13,116 nucleotides of DNA from Planctomycetales bacterium (GCA_030592655.1 JAUVIQ010000065.1:1-13116); one strand, 5' to 3'; positions 5,403-12,146 are shown, numbered from the stretch's first letter. Numbers and translations are program-made. Notes: generated by a model from the letters alone, not told the origin.

Positions 5403-5534
5403 CGTTTGTATTAAACTCCTTCTATTCCTGAAACGACAACTCCACTCCAGGCCGCGAGGCCTTTGGCGGGATTGCCACCGTTAATATTAAAATCCTTCTA
5501 TTCGCAAAAAGTGTCGTATCTATGTTTGTATTCG
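5403..5534 (-). promoter_or_regulatory. Structured rpsK-rpsD leader with a 19-bp direct repeat
   Basis: TATTAAACTCCTTCTATTC (5409-5427) and TATTAAAATCCTTCTATTC (5485-5503) match at 18 of 19 positions and lie 76 bp apart. In the transcript the first contains the S4 ribosome-binding site and the second is a near copy with AAGGAT. The segment between them can form two adjacent short hairpins. AGGCC (5449-5453) pairs with GGCCT (5458-5462), and GGCGG (5465-5469) pairs with CCACC (5475-5479), with one G-T pair. A third related stretch, GTTTGTATT-TAAACTC, overlaps the rpsK stop (5524-5542). This could be an S4 leader, or a small insertion flanked by duplicated target sequence. Confidence 0.4.
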
Positions 5535-5912
5535 CTAAACTCTTCGTCTTTTTCTGGGTCGGCAACCGTTGTGCGGGATGGGGGTAACATCTTCTATTGT
5601 GGTGATTTTCAGTCCTGCGCCCTGCAGCGCGGTAACAGCGCCTTCGCGTCCTGAACCTGGCCCTTTGACCTGCACTTCGACTTCCGTTACTCCCATTTTC
5701 TTTGCCCTGTAAGCGGCGTTTTCGGCTGCTCGCTGGGCGGCGAACGGCGTGCTCTTACGAGCGCCTTTGAATCCGACATTCCCGGCGGAGCACGAGCAAA
5801 TCACGTCGCCGTTCTGGTCGGTAATCGTTACAATCGTGTTGTTGAACGTCGCCCTGACGTGTACGATCGCCCTGGCTCCGACCCGTTTTGCCTTTTTCCG
5901 CACAGCGGCCAT
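5535..5912 (-). CDS. rpsK: 30S ribosomal protein S11 (uS11)
   Basis: This 125-residue S11 is typical. It has a basic N-terminus, the HVRATFNNTIVTITDQNGDV strand region (about residues 18-37), GFKGARKSTPFAAQ, and the C-terminal IEDVTPIPHNGCRPRKRRRV block. The last block lies near the 16S rRNA platform and the mRNA exit. The start ATG 5912 follows the rpsM stop by 1 nt. Its ribosome-binding site (AAGGAG, 10 nt upstream) overlaps the end of rpsM, so the two are likely translationally coupled. The C-terminus is complete and of normal length. Confidence 0.97.
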   Translation of the reverse strand: MAAVRKKAKRVGARAIVHVRATFNNTIVTITDQNGDVICSCSAGNVGFKGARKSTPFAAQRAAENAAYRAKKMGVTEVEVQVKGPGSGREGAVTALQGAGLKITTIEDVTPIPHNGCRPRKRRRV

Positions 5913-5913
5913 T

Positions 5914-6297
5914 TTATCTCATCTCCTTGACGGACTTCTTTCCTGCGACGGTTTTGCGCGGTCCCTTGCGTGTCCGTGCGTTTGTCTTGGTTCGCTGTCC
6001 TCGCACCGGAAGACCTCGACGATGACGCAGACCTCGATAGCAGCGAATGTCGCGCAGGCGAGCGATGTTCTGCTGGACCTGGCGGCGAAGTTGACCCTCG
6101 ACGACGAAATCGCTTTCCAGCACCGACGCTATGGCGCTGAGTTGCTGCTCGGTCAATTCGCTTGCTTTGGCATCCGGGTCGAGGTCGGCCTTACGGCAAA
6201 TTTCCATCGCCCGTGTAGGTCCGACACCAAAAATGTACCGTAACGCAATCCTGGTGGGCTTGTCGTTAGGGATGTCTATACCAACAATTCGCGGCAT
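5914..6297 (-). CDS. rpsM: 30S ribosomal protein S13 (uS13)
   Basis: This 127-residue S13 begins MPRIVGIDIPNDKPTRIALR, followed by the helix-two-turn-helix core (YIFGVGPTRAMEIC). The 16S-binding C-terminal section RCYRGLRHRRGLPVRGQRTK leads to a basic tail (TRKGPRKTVAGKKSV). S13 sits in the 30S head and contacts the P-site tRNA and the inter-subunit bridge. ATG 6297 has GAGGG 8 nt upstream, inside the 13-bp gap after rpmJ. The rpmJ-rpsM-rpsK-rpsD-rpoA-rplQ order is the classical alpha operon. Confidence 0.97.
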   Translation of the reverse strand: MPRIVGIDIPNDKPTRIALRYIFGVGPTRAMEICRKADLDPDAKASELTEQQLSAIASVLESDFVVEGQLRRQVQQNIARLRDIRCYRGLRHRRGLPVRGQRTKTNARTRKGPRKTVAGKKSVKEMR

Positions 6298-6310
6298 TAT
6301 TTACGCCCTC

Positions 6311-6424
6311 TTATCCTTGCTTTTGTTTGTGCCTGGGATTGGTGCAGATTACACGCACCACACCCTTACGTCGGACTATCCGACAGTGTTCGCAACGACG
6401 TTTTACTGAACTTTTGACTTTCAT
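6311..6424 (-). CDS. rpmJ: 50S ribosomal protein L36 (bL36), zinc-binding form
   Basis: A 37-residue ORF begins MKVKSSVKRRCEHCRIVRRK, contains VICTNPRHKQKQG at the C-terminus and ends in TAA 6313-6311. C11, C14, C27 and H32 form the complete CCCH zinc site of the C+ form of L36. ATG 6424 has only a weak GGTG ribosome-binding match 6 nt upstream. It is 13 bp from rpsM, its normal neighbour. Upstream, where infA is found in many bacteria, there is only a repeat-bearing gap of 147 bp before map. Confidence 0.96.
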   Translation of the reverse strand: MKVKSSVKRRCEHCRIVRRKGVVRVICTNPRHKQKQG

Positions 6425-6451
6425 GATTTCACCAAACTAAAAAACTTTCCG

Positions 6452-6561
6452 CCACAGAGGCACAGAGGTCGCAGAGGTAATTTTTGTTTTTTCTTTTTCT
6501 TGAAAATAACAATCTCTGTGTTCTCTGTGTCTTGCCATAGGCATCCCTACGGGACTGTGGC
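6452..6561. repeat. Inverted-repeat element in the map-rpmJ gap
   Basis: The left arm carries CACAGAG twice (6453-6459 and 6461-6467), plus GCAGAGG. The right arm carries its complement CTCTGTG twice (6514-6520 and 6523-6529). A T-rich centre (about 6479-6500) separates them. A second hairpin lies next to it: GCCATAG (6534-6540) pairs with CTGTGGC (6555-6561), with one G-T pair, and inside it TCCC (6544-6547) pairs with GGGA (6551-6554). The sequence fills the place where infA usually lies. It looks like a dispersed intergenic repeat. No run typical of an intrinsic terminator follows the hairpin on the transcribed strand. Confidence 0.6.
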
Positions 6562-6571
6562 CTATCCTGTT

Positions 6572-7345
6572 TCAACTACCATCGGTCAATATTCGCACGC
6601 CGTCGGCGGTAACCGCGATGGTGTGCTCAAAATGGGCCGACGGCTTTGAGTCTTTCGTAACAACCGTCCACCCGTCTTTTTCGACGAGGACTTCCGGCCT
6701 GCCCATGGCCACCATCGGTTCGACCGCGAGTACCAGTCCTTCTTCCATCAGGATGTCCCGGTTCAGCAGGTCCCGGCTGACGAAATTGGGGACCTTCGGG
6801 TCCTCGTGCATTTCGCGTCCGATCCCGTGCCCGACAAACTCCCGCACAACGGAAAAGCCTTCGCTCTCTATATATTTCTGCATTTCGCGGGCAACTTGAG
6901 ACCATCGCCCGCCAACCGTTACGGACTCGACGGCAATTCGCAGCGACTTCTGCGTAACCGATACAAGTCGAGCGGTATTCCGATCAACCTCGCCGGCAAT
7001 AAACGTTTTTGCCGCATCGCCGCAGTACCCGTTAAGCCGGCAACCATAATCAACACTTACTATATCGCCGTCGCCAATTACCCGCTTCGACGGTATTCCG
7101 TGAACCACCTGCTCGTTAATCGACGCGCAGATGGTTCCGGGGAACGGTCCGCCTTTTCCCGGAACGCCCTTGAAAAGGGCTTCAGCGCCCAAATCCCGCG
7201 TCAGGCGTTCAGCCTCGGCGTCCAGTTCGCCGGTCGTAATTCCCGGGGCGACCATTTCACCCAAACGCGAGAGAACCTGATGAACGACGTTACCGGCCTG
7301 TCGCATCAGTTCAATCTCACGTGGAGATTTCAGTTTGATCGCCAC
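6572..7345 (-). CDS. map: Type I methionine aminopeptidase
   Basis: This 257-residue cytosolic enzyme removes the initiator methionine from nascent proteins. The five metal ligands of the dinuclear site are all visible: D99 (in SVDYG), D110 (in CGDAAKTF), H173 (in GHGIG), E209 (in AVEPM) and E240 (in HFEHT). H82 (VVHGIP) is the conserved active-site histidine. It is the short bacterial form without an N-terminal zinc extension. The start is GTG 7345-7343, with AAGGA about 10 nt upstream, and the protein begins MAIKLKSPREIELMRQAG. It follows adk by 14 bp, the usual secY-adk-map order. The 147-bp gap downstream lacks infA. Confidence 0.97.
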   Translation of the reverse strand: MAIKLKSPREIELMRQAGNVVHQVLSRLGEMVAPGITTGELDAEAERLTRDLGAEALFKGVPGKGGPFPGTICASINEQVVHGIPSKRVIGDGDIVSVDYGCRLNGYCGDAAKTFIAGEVDRNTARLVSVTQKSLRIAVESVTVGGRWSQVAREMQKYIESEGFSVVREFVGHGIGREMHEDPKVPNFVSRDLLNRDILMEEGLVLAVEPMVAMGRPEVLVEKDGWTVVTKDSKPSAHFEHTIAVTADGVRILTDGS

Positions 7346-7359
7346 GTAGTATTTTTCCT

Positions 7360-8007
7360 TTATGACGCCAGGGCCTCTGCTGCCTGTTGGGCAACTTCTT
7401 CCAACGGCGCCCCGCCGTCGAGTGTTATCATCTTCCGTCCGCCGGTAGCGTAGTATTCAATCACCGGCTCGGTCTGCCCGCGGTAAGCCGTCAATCGCTG
7501 ACGAACTACTTCTTCGGTATCGTCATCACGCTGGAGGAGTTCGGCTCCGCAGACGTCGCAGACGCCCTCTTTTGCCGGCGGGATGTTCCTTATATGATAC
7601 ACCCTTCCGCAATCAGGGCAACTACGCCGTCCCGTGATCCTATCGACCAACAGCGATTCGTCAGCCTCGATAACCAGAACCGCTTCAAGCGGAAGACCCA
7701 ATTGTTCCAGTTGTTTATCCAGCGCTTGAGCCTGTGCGACGGTTCGCGGGAAGCCGTCCAGCAGCAGACCTTTGTCGGCGTCCTGTTTTGCGATTGCCTT
7801 GGCCATAATTTCAACGACGATCTCGTCGGGGACCAATTCGCCGGCGTCCATATAACTTTTCAACTTTTCGCCGAGTTCGCTACCGTCGGCGCGTTCGGCG
7901 CGGAGGATGTCGCCGCTCGACAGATGCACCATGCCGAACTTCTCGACCAGGTATTTCGCCTGTGTCCCTTTACCTGCGCCCGGAGGTCCCATCAATACAA
8001 CTCTCAT
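7360..8007 (-). CDS. adk: Adenylate kinase, zinc-LID form
   Basis: This 215-residue enzyme interconverts ATP plus AMP with two ADP. The P-loop GPPGAGKGT spans residues 8-16. LSSGDILR and LLLDGFPRT (81-89) are the AMP-binding signatures. The LID domain (about 123-160) has four cysteines (C130, C133, C150, C153) in CPDC and CDVC pairs, so it should carry a structural zinc as in Gram-positive adenylate kinases. RITGRR and VVRQRL give the phosphate-binding arginines. Its ATG overlaps the secY stop in ATGA (8007-8004), which indicates translational coupling. Confidence 0.97.
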   Translation of the reverse strand: MRVVLMGPPGAGKGTQAKYLVEKFGMVHLSSGDILRAERADGSELGEKLKSYMDAGELVPDEIVVEIMAKAIAKQDADKGLLLDGFPRTVAQAQALDKQLEQLGLPLEAVLVIEADESLLVDRITGRRSCPDCGRVYHIRNIPPAKEGVCDVCGAELLQRDDDTEEVVRQRLTAYRGQTEPVIEYYATGGRKMITLDGGAPLEEVAQQAAEALAS

Positions 8008-9569
8008 CCTCTGGACCCCTTGATTCGTCCGCCGCCGCTGAGGAATCCACCGTAGTTACGCATAATAAGTTCAGCCTCAATTCGCTGGACCATGTCCAGC
8101 GCAACAGAAACCATAATCAGCAATCCCGTTCCGCCGAGGTATGCGGCGATGTTGAAGGGGATGTCCATACTGAACGCCACTATTTGCGGGATGACCGCGA
8201 TTGCCGCAAGGAATGCGGCTCCACAATAGGTTATTCGCTCCATGACACGTTCGAGGTAATCGGCTGTGCGTTTTCCGGGTCTGAGCCCCGGAATAAACGA
8301 ACCGTAATCCCGCAACTGGTCGGACATGTCCTTGGGGCGGAACTGCACCGTCGTCCAGAAATAAGCAAAGAAGAATATCATCCCCACATAGACAAATTGA
8401 TAGATCATGTCCCTCATGTCGAAAGCCTGCGCCATGAACCCGGTGAAACTATTGTGCCACGTCCCGTCGGCCCACTTGGCAATGGCGTTGGGGAACATCA
8501 TCAGCGAGGAGGCGAAGATAATCGGCATGACGCCGCCGTGATTTACACGCAGGGGCAGGTACTGCCTCTGTCCGCCATAAACCCGCCGGCCTCGAGTGTG
8601 CTTTGCCTGCTGGATCGGGATTCTTCGCTGCGCCTGGGTGATAAGGATGGAACCGGCGACGACGAATACGAAGGCTGCGACCAGGAAGGCTATCTTTACC
8701 AGACCGATTTCACCACCACCGGCGCCGGTAACTTTCAGCGACGCCCTGGCCACCAGTTCGCGGATCGCCCAGGGCATCCGGGCGACGATACCGGCCATGA
8801 TTATCAGGCTGATACCGTTACCGATACCATATTCGTCTATCTGCTCGCCCAGCCACATCAGGAAGACGGTTCCCGCCGTCAGACCAAAAATCGCCATCAG
8901 GAACACGCCCGTTGAATCGGCATACTCGGGATACAGGTTCGGGCGCATTATTGCCATCCAGATACCGACCGCCTGTACGATGCACAGCCCGACCGTCGCG
9001 TAACGGGTGTATTCCTGTATCTTCTTCTGACCGGATTGTCCTTCCTTCTGGAGTTTCTCCAGCGACGGGACGACCGTTACGAGAAGTTGGAAGATGATGG
9101 AGGCGGAGATATACGGCATGATACCAAGCCCGAACAGCGTGCATTTCTGGAGGTTTCCACCGGTGAACATGGCGAAGTATTCCATCGCCTGACCCAGGGG
9201 TCCTGTGGCTTGGCCTTCCATAAACCTGCTGAGCTCCCCTTGATTCAGTCCGGGAAGGGGAATGTGAAAACCGATCCGATAGATGCACAGCAGCGACAAC
9301 GTAAAGGCTATCTTCTTCAGTAGGTCCGGGACCGAGAAGATATTCTCCAGCACTCTTTTGATGGAAGTCTTCGCAAGAAAGACAAAGTAGAACACCACCA
9401 TTACTGCAATTGCGGCGACTACCTGAGTCATCGGTCCGGTCAGAGCGTCAGCGCTGTAAGGTGTGGCTGTCAGCGCACCATAAATACCCCTTCCGCCTTC
9501 CGCCAGAAAGTATGCAGCCGCAAGAGCTGCCGCAAGACCGATAACCAATCTGAATGTTCTATAAGCCAT
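8004..9569 (-). CDS. secY: Protein translocase subunit SecY with N-terminal extension
   Basis: SecY is the channel of the Sec translocon in the cytoplasmic membrane. From about residue 75 the protein is a standard ten-helix SecY: NIFSVPDLLKKIAFTLSLLC, YRIGFHIPLPGL, the GLGIMPYISASIIFQLL block, the basic loop TRGRRVYGGQRQYLPLRVNH and a glycine-rich C-terminus. About 70 residues precede this, with two hydrophobic segments (about 7-23 and 48-66) not found in usual SecY. ATG 9569 lacks a good ribosome-binding site. In-frame alternatives are ATG 9431 (Met47) and GTG 9353 (Val73). GTG 9353 would give the canonical length but leave a gap of about 280 bp after rplO, so the long form is preferred but not proven. 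Confidence 0.93.
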   Translation of the reverse strand: MAYRTFRLVIGLAAALAAAYFLAEGGRGIYGALTATPYSADALTGPMTQVVAAIAVMVVFYFVFLAKTSIKRVLENIFSVPDLLKKIAFTLSLLCIYRIGFHIPLPGLNQGELSRFMEGQATGPLGQAMEYFAMFTGGNLQKCTLFGLGIMPYISASIIFQLLVTVVPSLEKLQKEGQSGQKKIQEYTRYATVGLCIVQAVGIWMAIMRPNLYPEYADSTGVFLMAIFGLTAGTVFLMWLGEQIDEYGIGNGISLIIMAGIVARMPWAIRELVARASLKVTGAGGGEIGLVKIAFLVAAFVFVVAGSILITQAQRRIPIQQAKHTRGRRVYGGQRQYLPLRVNHGGVMPIIFASSLMMFPNAIAKWADGTWHNSFTGFMAQAFDMRDMIYQFVYVGMIFFFAYFWTTVQFRPKDMSDQLRDYGSFIPGLRPGKRTADYLERVMERITYCGAAFLAAIAVIPQIVAFSMDIPFNIAAYLGGTGLLIMVSVALDMVQRIEAELIMRNYGGFLSGGGRIKGSRG

Positions 9570-9636
9570 TGTTGTTAATGGTCAGTAGATGGTAGCCGGG
9601 AATAATGACTCTTTTTCACTGGCTACTGACTACCGA
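9570..9636. repeat. Dyad/iterated repeat filling the rplO-secY gap
   Basis: GTCAGTAG (9581-9588) is an exact inverted match to CTACTGAC (9623-9630). GTAGCC (9592-9597) also matches GGCTAC (9621-9626). The right side is built of the iterated core ACTGGCTACTGACTACCGAC, and the rplO stop codon (9639-9637) is embedded at its edge. The whole 67-bp gap is taken up by this element. It lies just upstream of the secY start codon, so it could affect SecY translation. Confidence 0.5.
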
Positions 9637-10089
9637 CTACTTCTTTTCCATTACCCGTTCGACGCTTCCGCCGGCCTGGATGATTTTCTCCTGAGCCGAG
9701 GTCGAAAACGCCTGTGCCGCGACTGTCAGTTTCTTTTTCAGTTCACCTTTTGCGAGTATTTTCACCGGTTCGCCGCCGGGGCGAATCAGATGTTTGGCAG
9801 CGAGCGTTTCGGCGTCTGCGCGGTCGCCGTCGTTGAATACGTCCAGGTCGGCGACGTTGACAATCTGGTACGGCTGGGTTTGGAAGTCCGCGTTGTTGAA
9901 TCCCCGTTTGGGTATCCTTGCCAGGACGGACGTTTGTCCGCCCTCGTATCCGAACATGGACGTTCTTCCGGCTCGCTGTCCTGCGCCCTTGTGCCCGCGT
10001 CCGGAGGTTTTACCCCGCCGGACACCACGCCCGATTCGTCTTGACGTCTTGTTTCGACCGGCCTTGTTTAGTATCTCGTCTAATTTCAT
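9637..10089 (-). CDS. rplO: 50S ribosomal protein L15 (uL15)
   Basis: This 150-residue L15 has the basic glycine-rich N-terminal arm (SRRIGRGVRRGKTSGRGHKG), the FGYEGGQTSVLARIPKRGF motif (about residues 46-64) and a globular C-terminal half ending SVERVMEKK. It binds 23S rRNA in the large subunit. The start ATG overlaps the rpsE stop in ATGA (10089-10086), so translation is probably coupled to S5. In many bacteria rpmD (L30) lies between rpsE and rplO. The 4-nt overlap shows it is absent here. Confidence 0.97.
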   Translation of the reverse strand: MKLDEILNKAGRNKTSRRIGRGVRRGKTSGRGHKGAGQRAGRTSMFGYEGGQTSVLARIPKRGFNNADFQTQPYQIVNVADLDVFNDGDRADAETLAAKHLIRPGGEPVKILAKGELKKKLTVAAQAFSTSAQEKIIQAGGSVERVMEKK

Positions 10090-10619
10090 GATAACGCAAC
10101 CCCTCGCATTTCGGCGATCTGCTCGGCACTTCGAAGCCGTTTCAACGCCGACATACCGGCCTGGAGGAGGTTCTTCGGGTTGGTCGAACCGTAGGACTTT
10201 GTCAGCACGTCCTTGATACCGGCCAGTTCCAGTAACGGTCGCAGATTCACTCCTGCGATAATACCCGTCCCTTCTGCAGCGGGGATCAGTACGACCTGCG
10301 CCGCACCGTATTTCGCCTTTATCCGATGCGGTATCGTACTACCCTTTCGCTGTATGGTAAGAAGGGCTTTTTTCGCGCTTTTTACGCCCTTTTCCACAGC
10401 GGTCGGTACTTCGTTTGCTTTTCCATAACCGATTCCGACCTGCCCGTTACGGTCGCCCACGACAACCAATGCCGCGAAACGGAACCGCCGACCACCCTTG
10501 ACGACTTTCGCGCAACGGTAAATCTTCACGACCCGGTCTTCGACAGTCTTATCTTCGGAAAAGTTTTCCCGCTTGTCTTTTTGTCTCTGCGCCTGCGTCA
10601 AGACATCTGCTCCCTGCAC
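10086..10619 (-). CDS. rpsE: 30S ribosomal protein S5 (uS5)
   Basis: The 177-residue reading gives a full S5. The N-terminal double-stranded-RNA-binding-like domain (EDRVVKIYRCAKVVKGGRRF, about residues 27-46, then VVVGDRNGQVGIGYGKANEV) precedes the C-terminal fold (KAKYGAAQVVLIPAAEGTGI, SYGSTNPKN). The start is uncertain. GTG 10619 has no ribosome-binding site. An in-frame TTG at 10601, which removes six residues, has AGGGAG 8 nt upstream and may be the true start. An ATG slightly upstream is out of frame. S5 acts in decoding accuracy and the mRNA entry channel. It lies 21 bp after rplR. Confidence 0.95.
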   Translation of the reverse strand: MQGADVLTQAQRQKDKRENFSEDKTVEDRVVKIYRCAKVVKGGRRFRFAALVVVGDRNGQVGIGYGKANEVPTAVEKGVKSAKKALLTIQRKGSTIPHRIKAKYGAAQVVLIPAAEGTGIIAGVNLRPLLELAGIKDVLTKSYGSTNPKNLLQAGMSALKRLRSAEQIAEMRGVALS

Positions 10620-10640
10620 CCGATCATTTTATAAGTAAGT

Positions 10641-11009
10641 CTAAAATTCCAATCCGCCCTTCCTGGCGGCCTGGGCCAGTTCTTTAACTCGCCCGTGATA
10701 AGCGTATCCACAACGATCGAACACGATCTTTTTAATCCCCGCGCCGACGGCCTTTACCGCCAGCGCCTCGCCAATGGCCGAAGCGGCGGATTTGTTCCCG
10801 CCGTAACCGACCTTCGCGAGTATGTCTTTCTCCACGCTTGAAGCCGACACCAGCGTCTTACCGGCGGTATCGTCAATGATCTGCGCGGAGATGTTCTTGT
10901 GGCTTCGGAAGACCGTCAATCTCGGTCGGTCCGGTTCGCCTGTAACCCGGCGGCGAATGTGTTTCCTGCGTCGCTGCCGGCGGATATTTTTTTCAATCAG
11001 ATGTTTCAT
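10641..11009 (-). CDS. rplR: 50S ribosomal protein L18 (uL18)
   Basis: This 122-residue 5S rRNA-binding protein has a basic N-terminal tail (EKNIRRQRRRKHIRRRV), then RPRLTVFRSHKNISAQIIDD (about residues 28-47). A C-terminal FDRCGYAYHGRVKELAQAAR block ends GLEF, as is typical. Length matches the family. ATG 11009 has AGGA about 10 nt upstream, within the 12-bp gap after rplF. It is flanked by rplF and rpsE in the standard spc order. Nothing unusual is visible. Confidence 0.97.
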   Translation of the reverse strand: MKHLIEKNIRRQRRRKHIRRRVTGEPDRPRLTVFRSHKNISAQIIDDTAGKTLVSASSVEKDILAKVGYGGNKSAASAIGEALAVKAVGAGIKKIVFDRCGYAYHGRVKELAQAARKGGLEF

Positions 11010-11021
11010 GTGTTCATAATC

Positions 11022-11600
11022 CTATTCGCCGGTACCGGCAAACGCCTTACCTGCTTTCCTGCGAATGTACTCACCGGCATAACGCATCCCCTTACCCTTG
11101 TAGGGTTCCGGTGGACGTGCTTTTCGCAAACGAGCGGCGAACTGCCCTACTGCCTGTTTGTCAACTCCCGAAACGGTAAATTTCGCCGGATCGGTGTCGC
11201 CACGGGCCTGGGGGGCCTGAACCGTTATCGTCAAACCGTCAGGTATGTCGAAAACACACTGATTGGCGTATCCGACCGACAGCGAAAGCTTCTGGTCCTG
11301 AATCTGAATCCCGTATCCGACGCCGTAAATCTCAAGACCTCTCTCGTAGCCGGTCAGACACCCTTCGAGCATATTGGCAATCAGCGCTCGTGTCGTTCCG
11401 TGCAGCGCCCGCGACAGGCGGTCGTTATTTTTCCGCTGAACGGTAATCACCTTCGCGTCCTGATCGTAGTCCAGTCCGATCTCAGGTCGATGCGACCATG
11501 ACAGTTTACCTTTAGGCCCATCGACGCTGACGTTGCGTCCTTCAATGACGACTTTGACGCCGGCGGGCACGGGTATCGGTTTGTTTCCTATACGCGACAT
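11022..11600 (-). CDS. rplF: 50S ribosomal protein L6 (uL6)
   Basis: This 192-residue L6 starts MSRIGNKPIPVPAGVKVVIE and has the two repeated alpha/beta domains of the family. The second ends in RKARPPEPYKGKGMRYAGEY, the strongly conserved C-terminal signature near the sarcin-ricin loop. It is slightly longer than E. coli L6 owing to loop and tail residues. ATG 11600 has only a modest GGAA ribosome-binding match 5 nt upstream. The inner edge of a 124-bp inverted-repeat element begins 8 bp upstream of the start. Folding of that element in the mRNA could limit access to the start region. Confidence 0.97.
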   Translation of the reverse strand: MSRIGNKPIPVPAGVKVVIEGRNVSVDGPKGKLSWSHRPEIGLDYDQDAKVITVQRKNNDRLSRALHGTTRALIANMLEGCLTGYERGLEIYGVGYGIQIQDQKLSLSVGYANQCVFDIPDGLTITVQAPQARGDTDPAKFTVSGVDKQAVGQFAARLRKARPPEPYKGKGMRYAGEYIRRKAGKAFAGTGE

Positions 11601-11608
11601 ACTTTTTC

Positions 11609-11732
11609 CACGAATTACACGAATTGAAACAAATTACACAAATTTCAAAAACAGACACCTTTGTGTGATTCATTCTTATTCGTATAATTCGTTCCTGTTC
11701 GTGTTAATCCGTTTCAATTCGTGTAATTCGTG
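11609..11732. repeat. AT-rich element with perfect 22-bp inverted ends between rpsH and rplF
   Basis: The 22 bases at 11609-11630 (starting CACGAATTACACGAATTG) are repeated exactly in inverted form at 11711-11732. Complementarity continues imperfectly inward, for example ATTACACAAA against ATTAACACGAA. The element is built from the iterated core CACGAATTA. It is much more AT-rich than the flanking genes and has no coding capacity. It exactly fills the gap: its outer edge touches the rpsH stop codon (11735-11733) and its inner edge lies 8 bp before the rplF start. It has the form of a miniature inverted-repeat or MITE-like dispersed element. No target-site duplication was identified. Confidence 0.8.
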
Positions 11733-12143
11733 TTAACAGACGGTGCAGAGGACTTCTCCGCCGACATTTTCTTCCCGGCATCTGCGGTCCGCCAGAACGC
11801 CTTTGCTGGTGGAGACAATTGCCACTCCAAGCCCGTCCATCGGCTGCGGAACGTCCGCCGCTGTGCTATAGACTCTTTGTCCGGGTCTGGAGGTTCGTTT
11901 CAATTCCGTTATTATCTGTTCGCCGTTCGGTCCGTATCGCAGGTACACCCTCAGTAACCTATCCTTCGGGTTGCTGCTTTCGTCGCCGGTCCGGGCGTAA
12001 TCTTCGATATAACCTTCTTCTTTCAACACTTTCGCGATACCTTCGCAGATTCCGCTTGGTCGGACATTGACTGCTTTATGCCCTGCACGAGCGGCATTAC
12101 GGATTCGCGTCAGCATGTCAGCAATGGGGTCAGATAGACTCAT
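11733..12143 (-). CDS. rpsH: 30S ribosomal protein S8 (uS8)
   Basis: This 136-residue S8 begins MSLSDPIADMLTRIRNAARA and has the conserved C-terminal half (KRTSRPGQRVY, GLGVAIVSTSKGVLADRRCR, GGEVLCTVC). It binds helix 21 of 16S rRNA and in E. coli also represses the spc operon. The last residues read CTVC where the family usually ends with an aromatic residue (CYVW or similar). The stop codon TAA directly joins the 124-bp inverted-repeat element, so the final residue and stop may have been supplied by its insertion. ATG 12143 follows the rpsN stop by 3 nt. Confidence 0.97.
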   Translation of the reverse strand: MSLSDPIADMLTRIRNAARAGHKAVNVRPSGICEGIAKVLKEEGYIEDYARTGDESSNPKDRLLRVYLRYGPNGEQIITELKRTSRPGQRVYSTAADVPQPMDGLGVAIVSTSKGVLADRRCREENVGGEVLCTVC

Positions 12144-12146
12144 AAT

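Noticed and set aside
6425..6571. A promoter for the alpha-operon part in the map-rpmJ gap
   Set aside because: No -10/-35 pair with acceptable spacing was found on the minus strand. The region is explained by repeats.
11601..11732. A promoter within the AT-rich rpsH-rplF element
   Set aside because: TTGAAA- and TATACG-like hexamers occur on the minus strand, but at 25-nt or 15-nt spacing, and AT-rich DNA gives such matches by chance.
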